A DNA stretch of 64,000 nt from Symbiodinium natans (taxonomy: Eukaryota; Sar; Dinophyceae; Suessiales; Symbiodiniaceae), in assembly GCA_905221605.1 (NCBI GenBank), contig CAJNDS010002523.1, forward strand, positions 213,501 through 277,500, read 5' to 3'. A program made the translations under genes and the position numbers. The notes under the pieces were generated by a model that was not told where the DNA came from, ran no database searches, and saw only the letters and a list, made by a program, of their open reading frames with translations. Shown piece after piece: positions 21,550 to 32,847 of the stretch; the first letter of the stretch is position 1, and each line of letters begins with the position of its first letter.

Positions 21550-22215
21550 ACAGACTACGTGAGGGTGCGTAGGAAACGTGCGCTTCATGCTCGCCCGCGC
21601 GGGCCGACGCCCGAGTCCTAAACCTTATGCAGAGTACGCGAACCTATGTCCTACACAGACAAAGGGAAGGCAGCTGACCTCAATTGATCCTATTTCTATG
21701 AACCCCCACATGAACCAAACAACGCCGCTTAACTGGGGCTGACGGCATTGAGTCTCAGACCGCTAATTATCAGAAAACCTTGCACCCTGCAACGCTGTAC
21801 ATAAACCTTCCAAAGTCGCTGTCCTTTCAATCTGCCACGTTGACTTCACCCGAACAGTAGGATGCCAGGAACACAAAGGTGCCGGCCCAATGAGGTCGGC
21901 CACGTGCGGGGATTTCAGGGCCACGCCCAGGGTCTGTGTCCAGCAGTATCGTAGATTAGGTTGACAGGTTTCGAGTCTCAGTTTTACTTTCAAGGCACCG
22001 GATCCGAGGCGGATGCAGGACTAGGTTTGCTTCTTTGATAAGTGCCTAGCTTGGGGGGAACCGCACGCGTGACATCTAGAGCAGTCTAGGGCATACAGGC
22101 ATTGGGAAGTTTTGTTCAAAAGCCTGTTCGTGGGTGCATGTTATCATCTTCAGGTCTCCTGGACACTGTCAGCGGGATAGGGGGATTGAGTTTTTAAACG
22201 TGTTGGCCACAAGCA
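21550..22215. other. No gene supported
   Basis: No repeat, no telomere-like motif and only short ORFs. Possibly intergenic. Confidence 0.45.
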
Positions 22216-22578
22216 TCAACTACTGCGGTGGTAGCTTTCGACGCTCCTGACCTGCACCTGACGGACCTGTCTATGTTTGCTTCTGTGCGTTAACCTGCTC
22301 AATGCGTTCGCTCCCCCAGGCACCATCGCGAAGGCCGCCGTGGTGACCGGAATCCGCACGTGGTGCATGTCGTACAGTCGCTCCTGCCAAGATGTTTTAA
22401 GAGCCATGGGGTTCATTGTGATCGCGGTAGCAATGCAGAGTCTGCAGCTCTCATGCGTTGGTTGCAGAAGTGTCTGAGAACTTACATGTTCAAACGGTGA
22501 GGCAGCAGAAGGAGTTGCCGCAAAGCTTTGGTGAGAAAAAGCTGCCAGCGATACGGTAAAAAGTGGAAAGCTGCCCAT
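22216..22578. other. Coding-like on both strands
   Basis: Minus ORF of 120 codons beginning MGSFPLFTVSLAAFSHQSFA (targeting-signal-like) and plus ORF 22277-22477 (GTIAKAAVVTGIRTWCMSYS...) both look like protein. Undecided. Confidence 0.35.
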
Positions 22579-22639
22579 TCAGGGCCTCACATGCTAGGAA
22601 TGCACCCTCGACATGATATTTCATGACTCGTGAGACCTC

Positions 22640-23224
22640 TCAGGTGAAGTCTCTTTTTGCAAACCGAAACATACCGAAACTATCTGCCAATCGTCCCGGA
22701 CTGTCCTCGTGAGGTGCCTTCCTCGCAGCTCGAGTGACGCTCGTGACAGGTAGCAAACTCTGCGCCCTGGCGCCCTCTGTGCACCCGAAGAGTACGCGAA
22801 GCAAGTACCCTACCATCCCCCCTGCAACATGCTCCATCCTCACCCTGAGAACCCACAGCTGTGCTTCCAAACTCGTGACAGGACAGCTAAGCGTGCGGCC
22901 CGCGGAAGGCTTCCAAGACGTTGAAAAGGGCCTGGCTATTTCGAAACCCTGCGCCCGAAACACAAGCACCTGTTTGCCGTTCTTGCATCCTGGTCTCTGA
23001 ATGGCCAGCCGGGCAAGTAAGTACACACACCGATGCAGCACCCGTCGCCACCCGATAACACTGGCACACCGCATTAGGGATCCCAAATACCATTCACCTT
23101 CAGACTGACGCCTGGAGGATTGGCACCAGAAGGGCAGCAGGGCTGCCATCAGCTTTCTCAACCGATTGGACTCTACAAACTTTTTGAGGGTAGCCAGTGC
23201 CGTCCTGCAAAAGATGACAAGCAC
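22640..23224 (-). CDS. Long open frame, 190+ codons, product unknown
   Basis: Uninterrupted minus-strand frame. Its 5' part after a TTTTGCAG acceptor reads TALATLKKFVESNRLRKLMA, the middle IARPFSTSWKPSAGRTLSCP, and the 3' part GRLADSFGMFRFAKRDFT with TGA. A second minus frame in the first 100 nt (DGTGYPQKVCRVQSVEKADG) is also plausible. It lies in the telomere-motif-poor island, where no intron structure is visible. Confidence 0.4.
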   Translation of the reverse strand: MLVIFCRTALATLKKFVESNRLRKLMAALLPFWCQSSRRQSEGEWYLGSLMRCASVIGWRRVLHRCVYLLARLAIQRPGCKNGKQVLVFRAQGFEIARPFSTSWKPSAGRTLSCPVTSLEAQLWVLRVRMEHVAGGMVGYLLRVLFGCTEGARAQSLLPVTSVTRAARKAPHEDSPGRLADSFGMFRFAKRDFT

Positions 23225-24440
23225 AAGCGATTTGTGCTATGGGAACAGATATCGGGCCTTCTACGACAACAATGCATTGATAATGTCATGTGCTGCAAAT
23301 GGGACCTGGTACGAAGTATAGGAACACCCATAAATCCGCGACACGAATGAACATAAGAGCAACCATCCTGCCAGCATGCCTGCATCGCTGGGAACATGTT
23401 GATGGGACAGGCAAACCTCATTCAAGAGAAGGCTGGGCGGATCCAGTGGCTGGGACCGGGACTGCTCAAGCACTGCAATCGTCTCGCCAGCAACCGGAAC
23501 GGAATGCCGCAAAGTCAAAGTCACACACACACACACACACATGGTTGGCGTTGCTACTGCACAGGAGACGCCCAGCAAGAAGCAGCCGAGAGCGGCACAC
23601 CAACGTTGTGGACAACAAGCATCTGCACAAAACCTGGCATCGTCCCTCTTTTGGCCAAAACGGCAAGGAATCGGTCTCGATGCAGCCACCGTCTGATTGA
23701 AACACGTGGGCGCACGTGGAGATCTCAAGTTGGAAGCGTGAAGCCTAAACCCGGCGGGATTTCGATGAGTCGATCTCGGACTTCATAATTTGTAAGGAAG
23801 TCCTGCCAAACAAACCAACAGCACATGCTAAAAAACAGCAACTGCCGCCAAGGCGTCTTCCGTCGCTTCAGGGGATAACCCGTCCTGCTTGATGTCATCC
23901 AAGAAAGACAGATACCCACAAACGGCGATGGCGCAGTAGACCGCCCATAGCAGGCACGACTGAATCGTAAGCACCTCGCAATTCCGCACGAAGTCGCAAC
24001 CGCACGCGCCAGCCAAAGGGAAAGGCGTTTTTTTCTTTTGTTTTACCGCATAGTATTGATTCTAACACAGTGCAATCAGCTATGCGGTTCAAGGTTATGT
24101 CTTGGCATTCCCGAACAAACACAGCGAGCCAAACCCTCCTTTCATCTGCGCATGTTCCCGCCATGCGCGAACATTCTTGAGCAAAGTGCCCGCCTTTCGA
24201 GCCAGTCGCTGACCACCCACGAAGCGCAATGCAATCTCGGGCGAGTTTGTGTGCCTGGGTTGGGCGACTTGTGCGACTGCGACAAGCAGCGGTCCAAGTC
24301 AAGCTCTCAGCGTATTACATGCCAGGCTACGTCATGAAGGCGAAACACGCCATCGACAACACCTGGCGGAGGGACAGAGCCAGCAGCAACGAGCAGATAT
24401 TCTACGTCTGCCTTAAAATTGAACCGGTACCTGAAAGCCG
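23225..24440. other. Unresolved ORFs and a CA microsatellite
   Basis: A (CA)10 tract at 23521-23541 lies in overlapping ORFs on both strands (minus 23261-23728, plus 23396-23788), none convincing. A minus frame near 24060-24230 (DERRVWLAVFVRECQDITLN) is the most protein-like piece. Confidence 0.4.
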
Positions 24441-24443
24441 CTC

Positions 24444-25016
24444 TTGTTCCAGTGTACCTTGGCAACAGACGTGATGCCGGCTAAGCCAATCCAAGCCGGA
24501 AGACGCGCACAACTGCACCGTGCACTGAAGTGTTCGCTGGGCCAAGTGCCTCCCGGAGCACGTGGTCCAGGGAAGCTTCCCTTGCTTGGAAATGAATCGG
24601 GGCCTGCATTATCTCAGCGTGGGGCCCACACTCATGCCATGCCTTTTGGTGCAACAAGTGCGCCCGAAGCCTTGATGATGACAACGATTGACGTCAACAG
24701 AATGGTGCCGATACTGCAGGTGGATGTGTACCTTGAAATGGCAACATGCAACAGCTACCGCATCACGAAATGCACAAACAAGAGGCCTGGGGTAAAGCTG
24801 CCCCGGCCTGAGCGCAGAGAGACCGCGAAGACAACTCAAAGGCCACACCACCGCAGCGGTTGCCCATGCCTTGGCTGCAAGCTTTACGACGAACTGACGG
24901 GGGGGCACAGGGTCGTACATGTGCCAGGTGGGACCAAGGGCCACACTACGTTCAGCTTGTCTGTGCACCACTGGTCGTCCCCCCACAGGGCACAAACCTG
25001 CCAGCCGCACAGTTAA
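24444..25016 (+). CDS. Open frame, 190 codons, doubtful
   Basis: Plus ORF including MPFGATSAPEALMMTTIDVN and RMVPILQVDVYLEMATCNSY, but long stretches are Arg/His/Gly/Pro rich as in a shadow frame, and the minus strand is open over 142 codons. The internal Met-rich stretch loosely resembles retroelement coding sequence; not enough to call. Confidence 0.25.
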   Translation: MFQCTLATDVMPAKPIQAGRRAQLHRALKCSLGQVPPGARGPGKLPLLGNESGPALSQRGAHTHAMPFGATSAPEALMMTTIDVNRMVPILQVDVYLEMATCNSYRITKCTNKRPGVKLPRPERRETAKTTQRPHHRSGCPCLGCKLYDELTGGHRVVHVPGGTKGHTTFSLSVHHWSSPHRAQTCQPHS

Positions 25017-25034
25017 GGCACGTGCACATGTCAC

Positions 25035-25900
25035 TCATGCACACGGTGGTGTGAGCTCTTACTTATGCATGATGGGCGATGATGCTTGACACTCGGGCCA
25101 TGACACATGATCGCTCTATGTCTCTTCCCAACTAACATGATCTCTAGGCTTCAACTGAGACCGTCACAATGGGGACACCGGCAACAGGAGTGTGATGCCA
25201 TATGACTCTTATGATGAATCATGTGTCAAAGGATCCCGCAACCGTTACCGGTGGCCTGAGGAACGTAATCCATAATGAAAACAATGTAGGTGGCCACGGC
25301 GCCAAGACCCTGCTCAAGCTGCGGCAATGCGCAGAGAAGTAAAATCAAACGTCTACACGGTCTTGTTGGCAGCATGTGTGGGCCATGAAAATGCAGCAGC
25401 AACTCCTGCCTCGATGAACACAAACATGTCGAGAACCATGGCCCCTGACCTCACATTGGTCCGCTCGATTTCGTGTTTGCTTCACATCTCCATCGATGAC
25501 GTTCATGACTTGGGCCGGCACTTCCCAAGGATATCCAGCATTAGTTGGCCGTAAGAACCTGGGCGAGACGGTGTGTTTTGAGGCTTCTCGGCTGGCTGTC
25601 TTCAACAGCAAACAAACCCAAGGTAGCAGCCGTGTCCTGTTTTCGACACGCAGTCAAACAGGATGGTGTTGGATGCATACGTCGCGACACCTGTCACGTA
25701 AATCTGCATGCAAGTAGCGTTGCATTGACAAACCATTGCTCAAGAAATTGCAAAGCGCGCGCCTGCCAAAGCAAAAAGCGCGAGCGACAACCCAATGCCA
25801 ACACAACTGACCTCAGCAATTACTTGTCGGCACTGTGTTCCCCTCCGCCACCTTTTTCCGATGTGTCGGGCGAAGCGGTCCCAGTGCTGCAGGCCCAAAA
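25035..25900. other. No gene supported
   Basis: Short overlapping ORFs only, no telomere-like motif and no clear repeat. Probably decayed sequence flanking the retroelement relic. Confidence 0.4.
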
Positions 25901-25914
25901 GCCGGGCCGTTTGC

Positions 25915-27550
25915 TCACCAAGTGGCTTCGGGCATGCGGCGTACAAGGGGCGGGCAATGGGAAGAATCAGCGAGTATGTTGTTCAGCAACGGGGCCTCGC
26001 CATCAACATTGGCCGTGCCGAGGAGGCTAGCTGCGAAAGCGCGGGCAGCTGCGAAGGATAGCAAGGGGTCGTGTTTTTTTTTTTGTCCACCTTCTTGCGG
26101 CTGCAGGACGAGGGTCCGGTCGGCTAAGGTTTGAAGAGGGGTGCATGCAGGGCACCAAGGCGCACAGGGCACGCGCCTAGCAGGGACCTCCTCCTGCCAC
26201 TGCCACTTGGCGTCACTCAGTGCCTTCGCTCAGTTCGGCGGCGGGGCGGAGATAGCAGCGTACACTCACTGCGTGGCTACCGCGAAAGGCCGGACCAGCG
26301 TGCGATCCAGGCGTTGATGGCGCTTGGGCGGAGGTGGGCGGGAACGGCTTCGGCTCGCTGGCGCGCCAACAGCCGGAGCAATTTGGGCTGCCTCAGCACC
26401 GAACCTGCCCCGATCAACCCCAACTACAAGCATGCAGCCGGCAGCGACGTGCGCCGCCGAGCTCTGGGCCACTGTCGCCACATCAGCCCGTGGATGGGCC
26501 CCGCCAAGCGCGAGATGGGAGCCGTGCCACAGGAAAAGTTGGCAACGACCTCAAGGCGCTTTTCATCGCTGATCGGCCTTTTTTTTTCGCACACCTTTTT
26601 GCTCCTGCCAGTGCGAGTCTCGTTCGGGGGTAGGGCAGAGGGGCGGGTCGGCGCCTATTGCGGGCGGGGGTGGGGGGCAGGCGGCAGACGGCTGGCCTGG
26701 TCAGGGACACCGAGCTCGTGTAAGCGCGCTGGGACGCGACAGCGCGCAGCGCGGCCCACCGTCCGACCTAGGCGGCCTGCGCGCCGCTGGCAGGCGAGCA
26801 AGCGCAACAACGTCGCTGCTTCGGCCCCAAAGCTGCTTGTGCCTGGGCGACCGGTGGCCAAAACTGCAAGCATGGTTTTTTTTGCGCCAGGTCCCACAAG
26901 TTTTCGCTGCATGGAAATGCCTTACCCTGTGTGTCATGTTATAAACATTTGGGTGTTACTTTCCAGGCAGCCAGAAAATGGCACGAGCGTAGAGCGCGGC
27001 TCGTCGAAAAATGTCACTGCCGATTCTACCAGTTCCTTGGATGTTGCATTGGCCAGCTGGAGCACCCAGCGCAGCAGCTTTGGGAGAATTAGGTTGGCCT
27101 CTCTTTCTGTCGAGGTTTCCGGGCAGGCAAGGCTTGGTCTTTTTGGTCGACTTCAAGAGGATGATGTTTGCTTGGCCTCGCAAATTTTTAACTCACTTTT
27201 TTTGCGCTAGCTGCCAGTGGTGTCCGTGCCACCACGGCCTCCTGGCTCCTACGCTCGCCCCGGCGCCTCCGGCGAGGTCCAGCACCCTGTCCAGGCTGGG
27301 CCCGGTTCCTGCTGGTTCCTGCTTGCGGAAGGGCTGGCCACGCGCGACCCAAGCCGTGCCCGCGACGGCCTGTTGGACTGCGACAGAGATGATGCCTTGC
27401 CATCGCCTGGACCAGCCTCCGCAGCCGCAGCACGAACAGCAGCCCGCTCGCAACGGTGGACGAGATCCCGCAGGAAGCAGAGCGCCTGCGTGTTCCATCG
27501 TCCGGCAACCTCTGTCCCCCGCCAGGAGTAGCAAATGTACCAAGTCTAAC
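25915..27550 (-). mobile_element. Decayed retroelement (reverse-transcriptase ORF C-terminal part)
   Basis: Reading the minus strand from high to low coordinates, several frames in turn carry pieces resembling the conserved C-terminal segment I recall from reverse-transcriptase ORFs of dinoflagellates and other algae: SLDRVLDLAGGAGASVG (about 27290), LAVLATGRPGTSSFGAEAAT and LLRLLACQRRA (about 26790-26870), CMLVVGVDRGRFGAEAA (about 26380-26435), and LLSFAAARAFAASLLG with GEAPLLNNILAD (about 25960-26070). The pieces are in different frames with stops between them, and the segment with GRFGAEAA appears twice. It is therefore a relic, perhaps two overlapping partial copies. Family membership is from memory of the motif, not from a search. 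No catalytic core was found. Confidence 0.4.
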
Positions 27551-27559
27551 AAGGATATC

Positions 27560-28200
27560 GTTTCTTTCTTGTCATCGTTTTTCCTAGAAGAAGTTCTATC
27601 CTGGCAACAGGGGCCCCGTCAACTCACAACGAAGAGGCGCGGGGTTATTACACCACCCCGGATGTCGTACGCATATTTCGGGTGGTGCGCCTGGCTGGGC
27701 CTTCTCACTCATCTCTGTTGGGTTCGCTTAGTGGTGACATGCGAAATTTGAAATAATGTTTGTTGATTTTACCTAGCGCGAACCTAGCGTTTTCCTAGCG
27801 CCACACTGGGGTTTTAGGGGATCACCCTCGGTGCCGCCTTATAGCAAAGACATGAAAATAGACCGGCCAAACCAATTAATGTAAATTAATGTAACTGAGC
27901 AAACACGCGAGTTTTTGAACGCAACCCATGTGCGCATGGAAGCGGCAAATCCTTGGAGAAATTGTGCCCTGAATTTTGGGGTGGGGTGTGACGGATTCCA
28001 GTCAGGGCAAGCAAGGGAGATTCAATATCCAAGGTTTGTGCTAGACAGGTGTTCTGACCTTGCAAGCCGCCCCGTTGCGCACGCGAGGCACCCTGTGTGC
28101 TGCCCTGCGCTACGGCCGTCGCCGCGCCCTCCACCCTGATTGTCCTGAGGAGAAGTGCGAGGCTGGAAGCTTTGTTGCACACCCGATAGCTTTTCGCAGG
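27560..28200. other. No gene supported
   Basis: Mixed composition. An AT-richer segment at 27740-27900 includes a tandem AACCTAGCGTTTTCCTAGCG echo. Short ORFs only. Confidence 0.4.
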
Positions 28201-28215
28201 GGCACCTAGTCTGAC

Positions 28216-28960
28216 ATGCCTAGTTACCGCCGTGTCGCGTTAGCCTTGAGGAGCTGGAAAAAATTGTACAAACACAAGCGCAGCTTCTACAGCTTCGGCG
28301 TGGTTTGCAGTGTTGCATTTGCCCTGGGCAGCCATGACAACAACGCACGTCCTTGGTTTCTACAGCTACAGCGCGGCGTGGTGCAGAATCGGCTCGTCTT
28401 CGGTTTCGATGGTGCAAACATGTGTGATGCGTGGCACAATGAAAAGGCGGCCTTTGTGAACGCCCACAAGTTCTGTAGATGCTCGGCACAGTTTGCGCTC
28501 GAGTTGTTTCTGTGGCGAGCCTCTCGCTGGGACGATGTGCCTGACTGTGGCCTGACGTCGCCCGCTAGCTTCGCTAATGGCTGGGGTTTCGTGGCATCCA
28601 CTGCGGGGAAAACAGTGTTTGCGGCCAGCAAGACTCCGATGTGGTTCACAAAACATGCTTAAGATTGTGTGATCCCCTTTTTGGCCATGCAAAATGCGCT
28701 CCCGAAACACACGCTCTTGTTGTTCGTGGACAATGAACCAGCGCAGCATGCTCTACTGACATGAAATGGCAAAAACAACATATGGACATTCATCGAGGAG
28801 CAGCACTGGTGGCCGGAGTGGCAACGAGTTTGCGGCTCGGCCGACGTGAGCGAACAAGTCAGCCGGTTCTCTTTTACTCACGCCTATGCAGACGGCTGGC
28901 ACTGGTGGGAGCGCGACTACAAGCAGATCTTGCAAGGCATTTTTCAAGCGGTGTAGCAGC
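28216..28960 (+). CDS. Possible coding pieces in two frames
   Basis: Plus frame 28216-28662 (148 codons; WFLQLQRGVVQNRLVFGFDG, AQFALELFLWRASRWDDVPD), followed in another frame by WPEWQRVCGSADVSEQVSRF and YADGWHWWERDYKQILQGIF (about 28800-28955). Trp-rich and protein-like, but a stop separates them and the minus strand is open over 127 codons. Could be one gene with an intron or a frameshifted retroelement gene. Confidence 0.3.
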
Positions 28961-29083
28961 TTCCAAATCACGTGAGCCTCAGAGTGGAATGTTGTAGCTT
29001 GTCGTAGCGGATCGGTTCGTGAAATCTGTGGGGCCCGACGTTCTGTGGTGGAAGTGCGCGCAATTTCACCCTACCCTTTTGGT

Positions 29084-29482
29084 GCGGGGCGAGCGGTGCG
29101 TGACACGACGCATGCCGATTCAATCCATCCAAAAGCATCTGCATTGCTTGGTTTGTGCATATGCATGTTTTGGAATGCCGAAAGACACAAGCGTGTCATG
29201 ACATGGGCGCACGATGGTGCACGCAATGACACTTTGCGGCGAACGCCGCAGCCACCGCAGTCGTGAGTGGATCCGAGGTCCACATGTGACACCTGATGGT
29301 TTTCGCACCCACCCACACCGCCCAACCGGTGGAAGTGCACACCCTCTCGCCCCACCCTTTTGTGTAGTGCGGGGTGAGCGGTGCGTGACACGACGCCTGC
29401 CAATTCAATCCAATTACAAGAGATCTGCGTCGGCATTGCTGTGTGTGCATATGCATGTATTGGAATGCCGAAAGACGCGCGC
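29084..29482. repeat. Direct repeat of about 115 bp, two copies
   Basis: Copy 1 about 29084-29200 and copy 2 about 29369-29482 share GAGCGGTGCGTGACACGACG, then CATATGCATG and TTGGAATGCCGAAAGAC, with substitutions between. They are spaced about 285 bp apart. The two share the order of blocks, so they are one duplicated unit, not chance words. Confidence 0.85.
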
Positions 29483-29689
29483 GCGTGTGCCTGGTGGCGC
29501 CGCACCGACCTTGCAGAACATTTGGCGCTGTGCGGCTTCGATGCGAAGTCGGGAGCACGAGTGCTAATACTGTGAACTGTGGAAGTCTAAACCGGGCGTT
29601 GTTTTTCGAGCAAATCATTAGGGGAGGAAAAACATGGAAGGCGTTACCGTTCGGCGTTCAATGGGGGAAATGCAATGTAGGGCACTGCG

Positions 29690-30275
29690 CAAACATGGCA
29701 CAAGTGACGCAGGTATCATGAGAAACGCGAGAGAATTCGCTGGATCGAGCAAAGTCTTAACGTATAGCACGGGCGATTCAGCCATCATGACAAACGCGGG
29801 AGAATGCGCTGGGTCAAGCAGAATCTTCAATCATAGCACAAAAGGTACCCAGCTATCTTGACAATCGCGGGAGAACGCGTTGCACAAGCGACTCAGTTAT
29901 CATATGTTATCATAACATAGCTATCATGGTGAATCATGGTGACCACGGGAGAACGCTCTGGGCCAGCTGGGCCCCTCAGATGCGGGAGAACGTGCTGGGT
30001 CGAGCGGAATCTGCTAGTGTGGCACAAGCGACTCAGCGATCGCGACAAACGTGGGAGAACTCGCAGGATCGAGCGGATTCTTAACGAATAGCACGGGCGA
30101 CTCAGCTATCATTACAAACACGGGAGAACCTGTGGGTCGAGTAAAGCCTTAACATATGGCACAGGCGACTCAGCTAGCAGGACGCACATGGGGGTCAAAC
30201 GGAATCTTTAGTCATAGCACAACGGGCTCATCTATCCTGAAAACAGTGAGAGAACGCGTTGGGCCGGCACACTGC
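29690..30275. repeat. Decayed tandem repeat, unit about 75-85 bp
   Basis: At least six diverged units containing GGCACAAGCGACTCAGCTAT, a short ATCATGACAAACGCGGGAGA core and CTGGGTCGAGCGGAATCTT, in constant order. Some units carry internal deletions or insertions. One contains a palindrome-like CATATGTTATCATAACATAG near 29899. Confidence 0.9.
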
Positions 30276-30399
30276 GCAACTGAGACAATGTGGCTCTGCG
30301 GTTTGCGGAGACCGTTGCTGCTTACGCGCAGCTTACGCGCGCCTTACGCGTGCCTTACGTTAAAACTGCCCAGTTCTGATCGTTCAGGCATCGTTGAGA

Positions 30400-30550
30400 G
30401 GTGTCAGGGGCTTCGAAGATGAACGCTCGGCGCGTGCATCTCGGTGCGCTCGGTTATAGCCAGGCTTGGAAGATGAATGCTCTGTACGTGCATCTCGGTG
30501 CCGTCGGTCGGCCTGCATTTCGGTGTGCTCGGTTAGCCAGCGGCTTCGCA
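30400..30550. repeat. Decayed tandem repeat, unit about 65 bp
   Basis: Two to three units with GGCTTCGAAGATGAACGCTC / GGCTTGGAAGATGAATGCTC, GTGCATCTCGGTG and CGCTCGGTTA. It follows directly on the 75-85 bp repeat block. Confidence 0.8.
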
Positions 30551-30979
30551 GATTTGATTGGCCCACGCGTTCATTGAGAATCCAACATACAAACTGGGTT
30601 TCAGTTGGTTTGCCAGGGCCAAGTTGACCCTAGCGTTCCTTCGCAAAACTGAGTTTTACCCATGCTTTGGTGCTGTCCAACAAGACATTCCGCTCACAGC
30701 GTTCACTGGGGAATTCTGATTTGGTAGTGCTTTATTCGCCTTCGCTTGAACCGGTGCGTTCATTGGGGTGTAGATGTATTTAGAAGGAGTGGTTTCGACT
30801 TCCGTTGTCGCCAGTAACAGGCAACGCCTCCAGCACGTTGCAGGCGCTGTCCGCTCCGTCGGTTGCAAGCCCAATCCGTCGTGCACGTCAAGGAAGGTGG
30901 CGATGGGAAGGCGTGCAGTGAGTCTAAACCAGCAGCGGCAGCTTCAACACTCGGGGAGTCTGGCAGCCAACGGAAAGCT

Positions 30980-32800
30980 CAGCACTGGGAAAGCTCAGCT
31001 TTGGGGTGCTGAAAATTCGGCTGGAGGAGGGTGAGCTGTGTCGCGAAGCAACCCCAAGCAACGCTCGTCTCCCCATTTACACGACATGGGCGCCTGCACC
31101 CGCGAGCTGCGCAAATCGATGGCACTGCTCGCCGAACGGTAGAAGGACGTAAGCGGGCCAGGTACCCGGAGCTGTGCTGCCAAGGCCCCCACAAGCTCAT
31201 TGCGCTGGGGTCGAGCGGGAGTGGCCGGTGTAATGAGGACGCGGGCCCGCTTCGTCCGCAGCCTCGCTCGCTTGCGTGGCTTGCGCGCATTGCCGGCGTT
31301 GTGAACAGCCAGCGTCTGCGGGATGGGTTCGACTCGCACGTGCCTCGCCCGCCCGGCCTAGGCGACCTTGACCGAGCCGACGCAAGCTGTGGATCGGTTG
31401 CTGCGCCGTTGTAGCAAGGGGGCCGCGGCGAATGCGCTACCTGATTGCTTTGCTTTTCTGCACTACGCCGACGACTGTGGTCCGCCTCGCGCCTCAACCC
31501 GTGCCGCCTGCCCCGTGCCTCCTCCCCAGGCTCCTGGCGCAGCCGTGGCCGTTGAGCCTTGTATGACAGATATGGCCGTCTTGTCCGGCGCCTCCTCCGA
31601 GGCTGCGGTGGTGGCACCGCCGCCTCGCTAGAGGGTCCCAGCCTCTGCCCGTTCAATGATCCTTTGAGAGGCGAGTCGAAGTGATCGCCAACGGTTGGCA
31701 GCTCGCAATCGATACCACACTCGTGTCTGCCATCACCACCGGCCGCTCAACACGAGAGCGTACCAAGCGGCCACGACATTCTTGCATCGCAGTGGGCAGT
31801 CGCTGTCATTCGCAGCTGTGCCCGGGTTTCTGTGGCACCTCACGCCGAATTCGCGGCGACCTTCAGTTGCTACTTGCAGCATCAGAGTGCCTTCTGGACA
31901 CAGGGCAAGCACTCGCGTGCCCGCGTTGCACGTGTGCATCTGTCTCGGCGTACCCTTCATGGAAGGGCTTGCAAGCCTGGCACCCCCGAAGTTCGTCCTC
32001 GAGCGGGCTTGGGTGCGGCTCGCGCATGAGGAGGGGGAGTTGAGGGCAGAGTGTTGCCATTGCAGTGACTTGCTCGCAGTTGCCCCCAGATGACCGACGG
32101 CGGCTCCACTCGGTATCATGGAGAATGGGGAGGCAGTGTGCGGATGCAAGCGAGTTTTCTGAAGGCAGAGGAGACCTAGCTACAGTTATGCGCCCATGTC
32201 TTTTTAAACGAGAAGAGAAGGCAGAGAAGAGAAGGCAGAAAGGCAAGGACTGAACCGCCTTGGCATTTCCACCGACGGATTGGGCTTCTGGTCGCTGCAG
32301 CCCCGTATGGTTCCCTCGTTGCTTTAACGGCGGGTCGCGAAACTGGTGCCCGCCACTTGTGCGGGCACCGAGAAGGCAGACGGAACCCGTAGCATTTCTC
32401 CTGGAGCCCGGTGGCGCTGGCAAACATCGTGGCAGCAACAACTCACACTTGCCTTGGGTAGACACACCCTCGTGTCGGCCCACCGCTGCGGGCGCCGAGA
32501 AGGCACGCAGGTCACTGCACTGGCGCCGCGCTTTGCCGAGGAGCGCACGTACCCTAAACTACTGCGCTCACGCAAATGCCGGCTGGTTGTCCTTGGCCGG
32601 CCGTTGGAGCCCTGTGGCCGCAAGCTTCCTGCGCCTCCTCGCCCGTTCGCACCCCCATCCGCACGTGGCGCAACGCTGGACTCACTGCGTGCGCTGCCGC
32701 TAAGGCCTTCCTCCCATGCTCTTGAAGCGACCCAACCCCAGACGCCGTGCTGCCGGCCTGGAGCTTCACGCCACACGAGAAGATTTTGGAGCTGAAAAAC
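30980..32800 (+). mobile_element. Decayed retroelement pieces, several partial copies
   Basis: Plus-strand fragments in different frames match parts of the same algal reverse-transcriptase C-terminal segment seen on the minus strand at 25.9-27.5 kb: RKRARYPEL (about 31144), ANALPDCFAFLHYADD (about 31430), ANGWQLAIDTTLVSAI (about 31687), VLERAWVRLAHEEGELRAE (about 31998), then AEERTYPKLLRSRKCRLVVL (about 32536). In an intact element the ERTYPEL-type motif follows the QLAIDTTLVS motif, so the order here means at least two truncated copies. Frames shift repeatedly. No open full-length RT is present. Identification rests on remembered motifs. Confidence 0.4.
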
Positions 32801-32847
32801 GTGTTCGACATTTCAATCTCCGCGCCCTGCGACGCCGTCTTCAAGCA

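Noticed and set aside
26131-27210. Plus-strand ORF of 359 codons, the longest in the window
   Set aside because: Arg/Pro/Ser/Gly-rich without domain pattern. It lies antisense to minus-strand fragments resembling retroelement protein, so it is probably a GC-rich shadow frame.
29690-30550. CRISPR array
   Set aside because: Units are diverged tandem repeats without constant repeats separated by unique spacers, in a eukaryotic context.
30979-31656. Minus-strand ORF of 225 codons
   Set aside because: Arg/Pro/Ser-rich, antisense to retroelement-like fragments on plus; no protein-like segment of its own.
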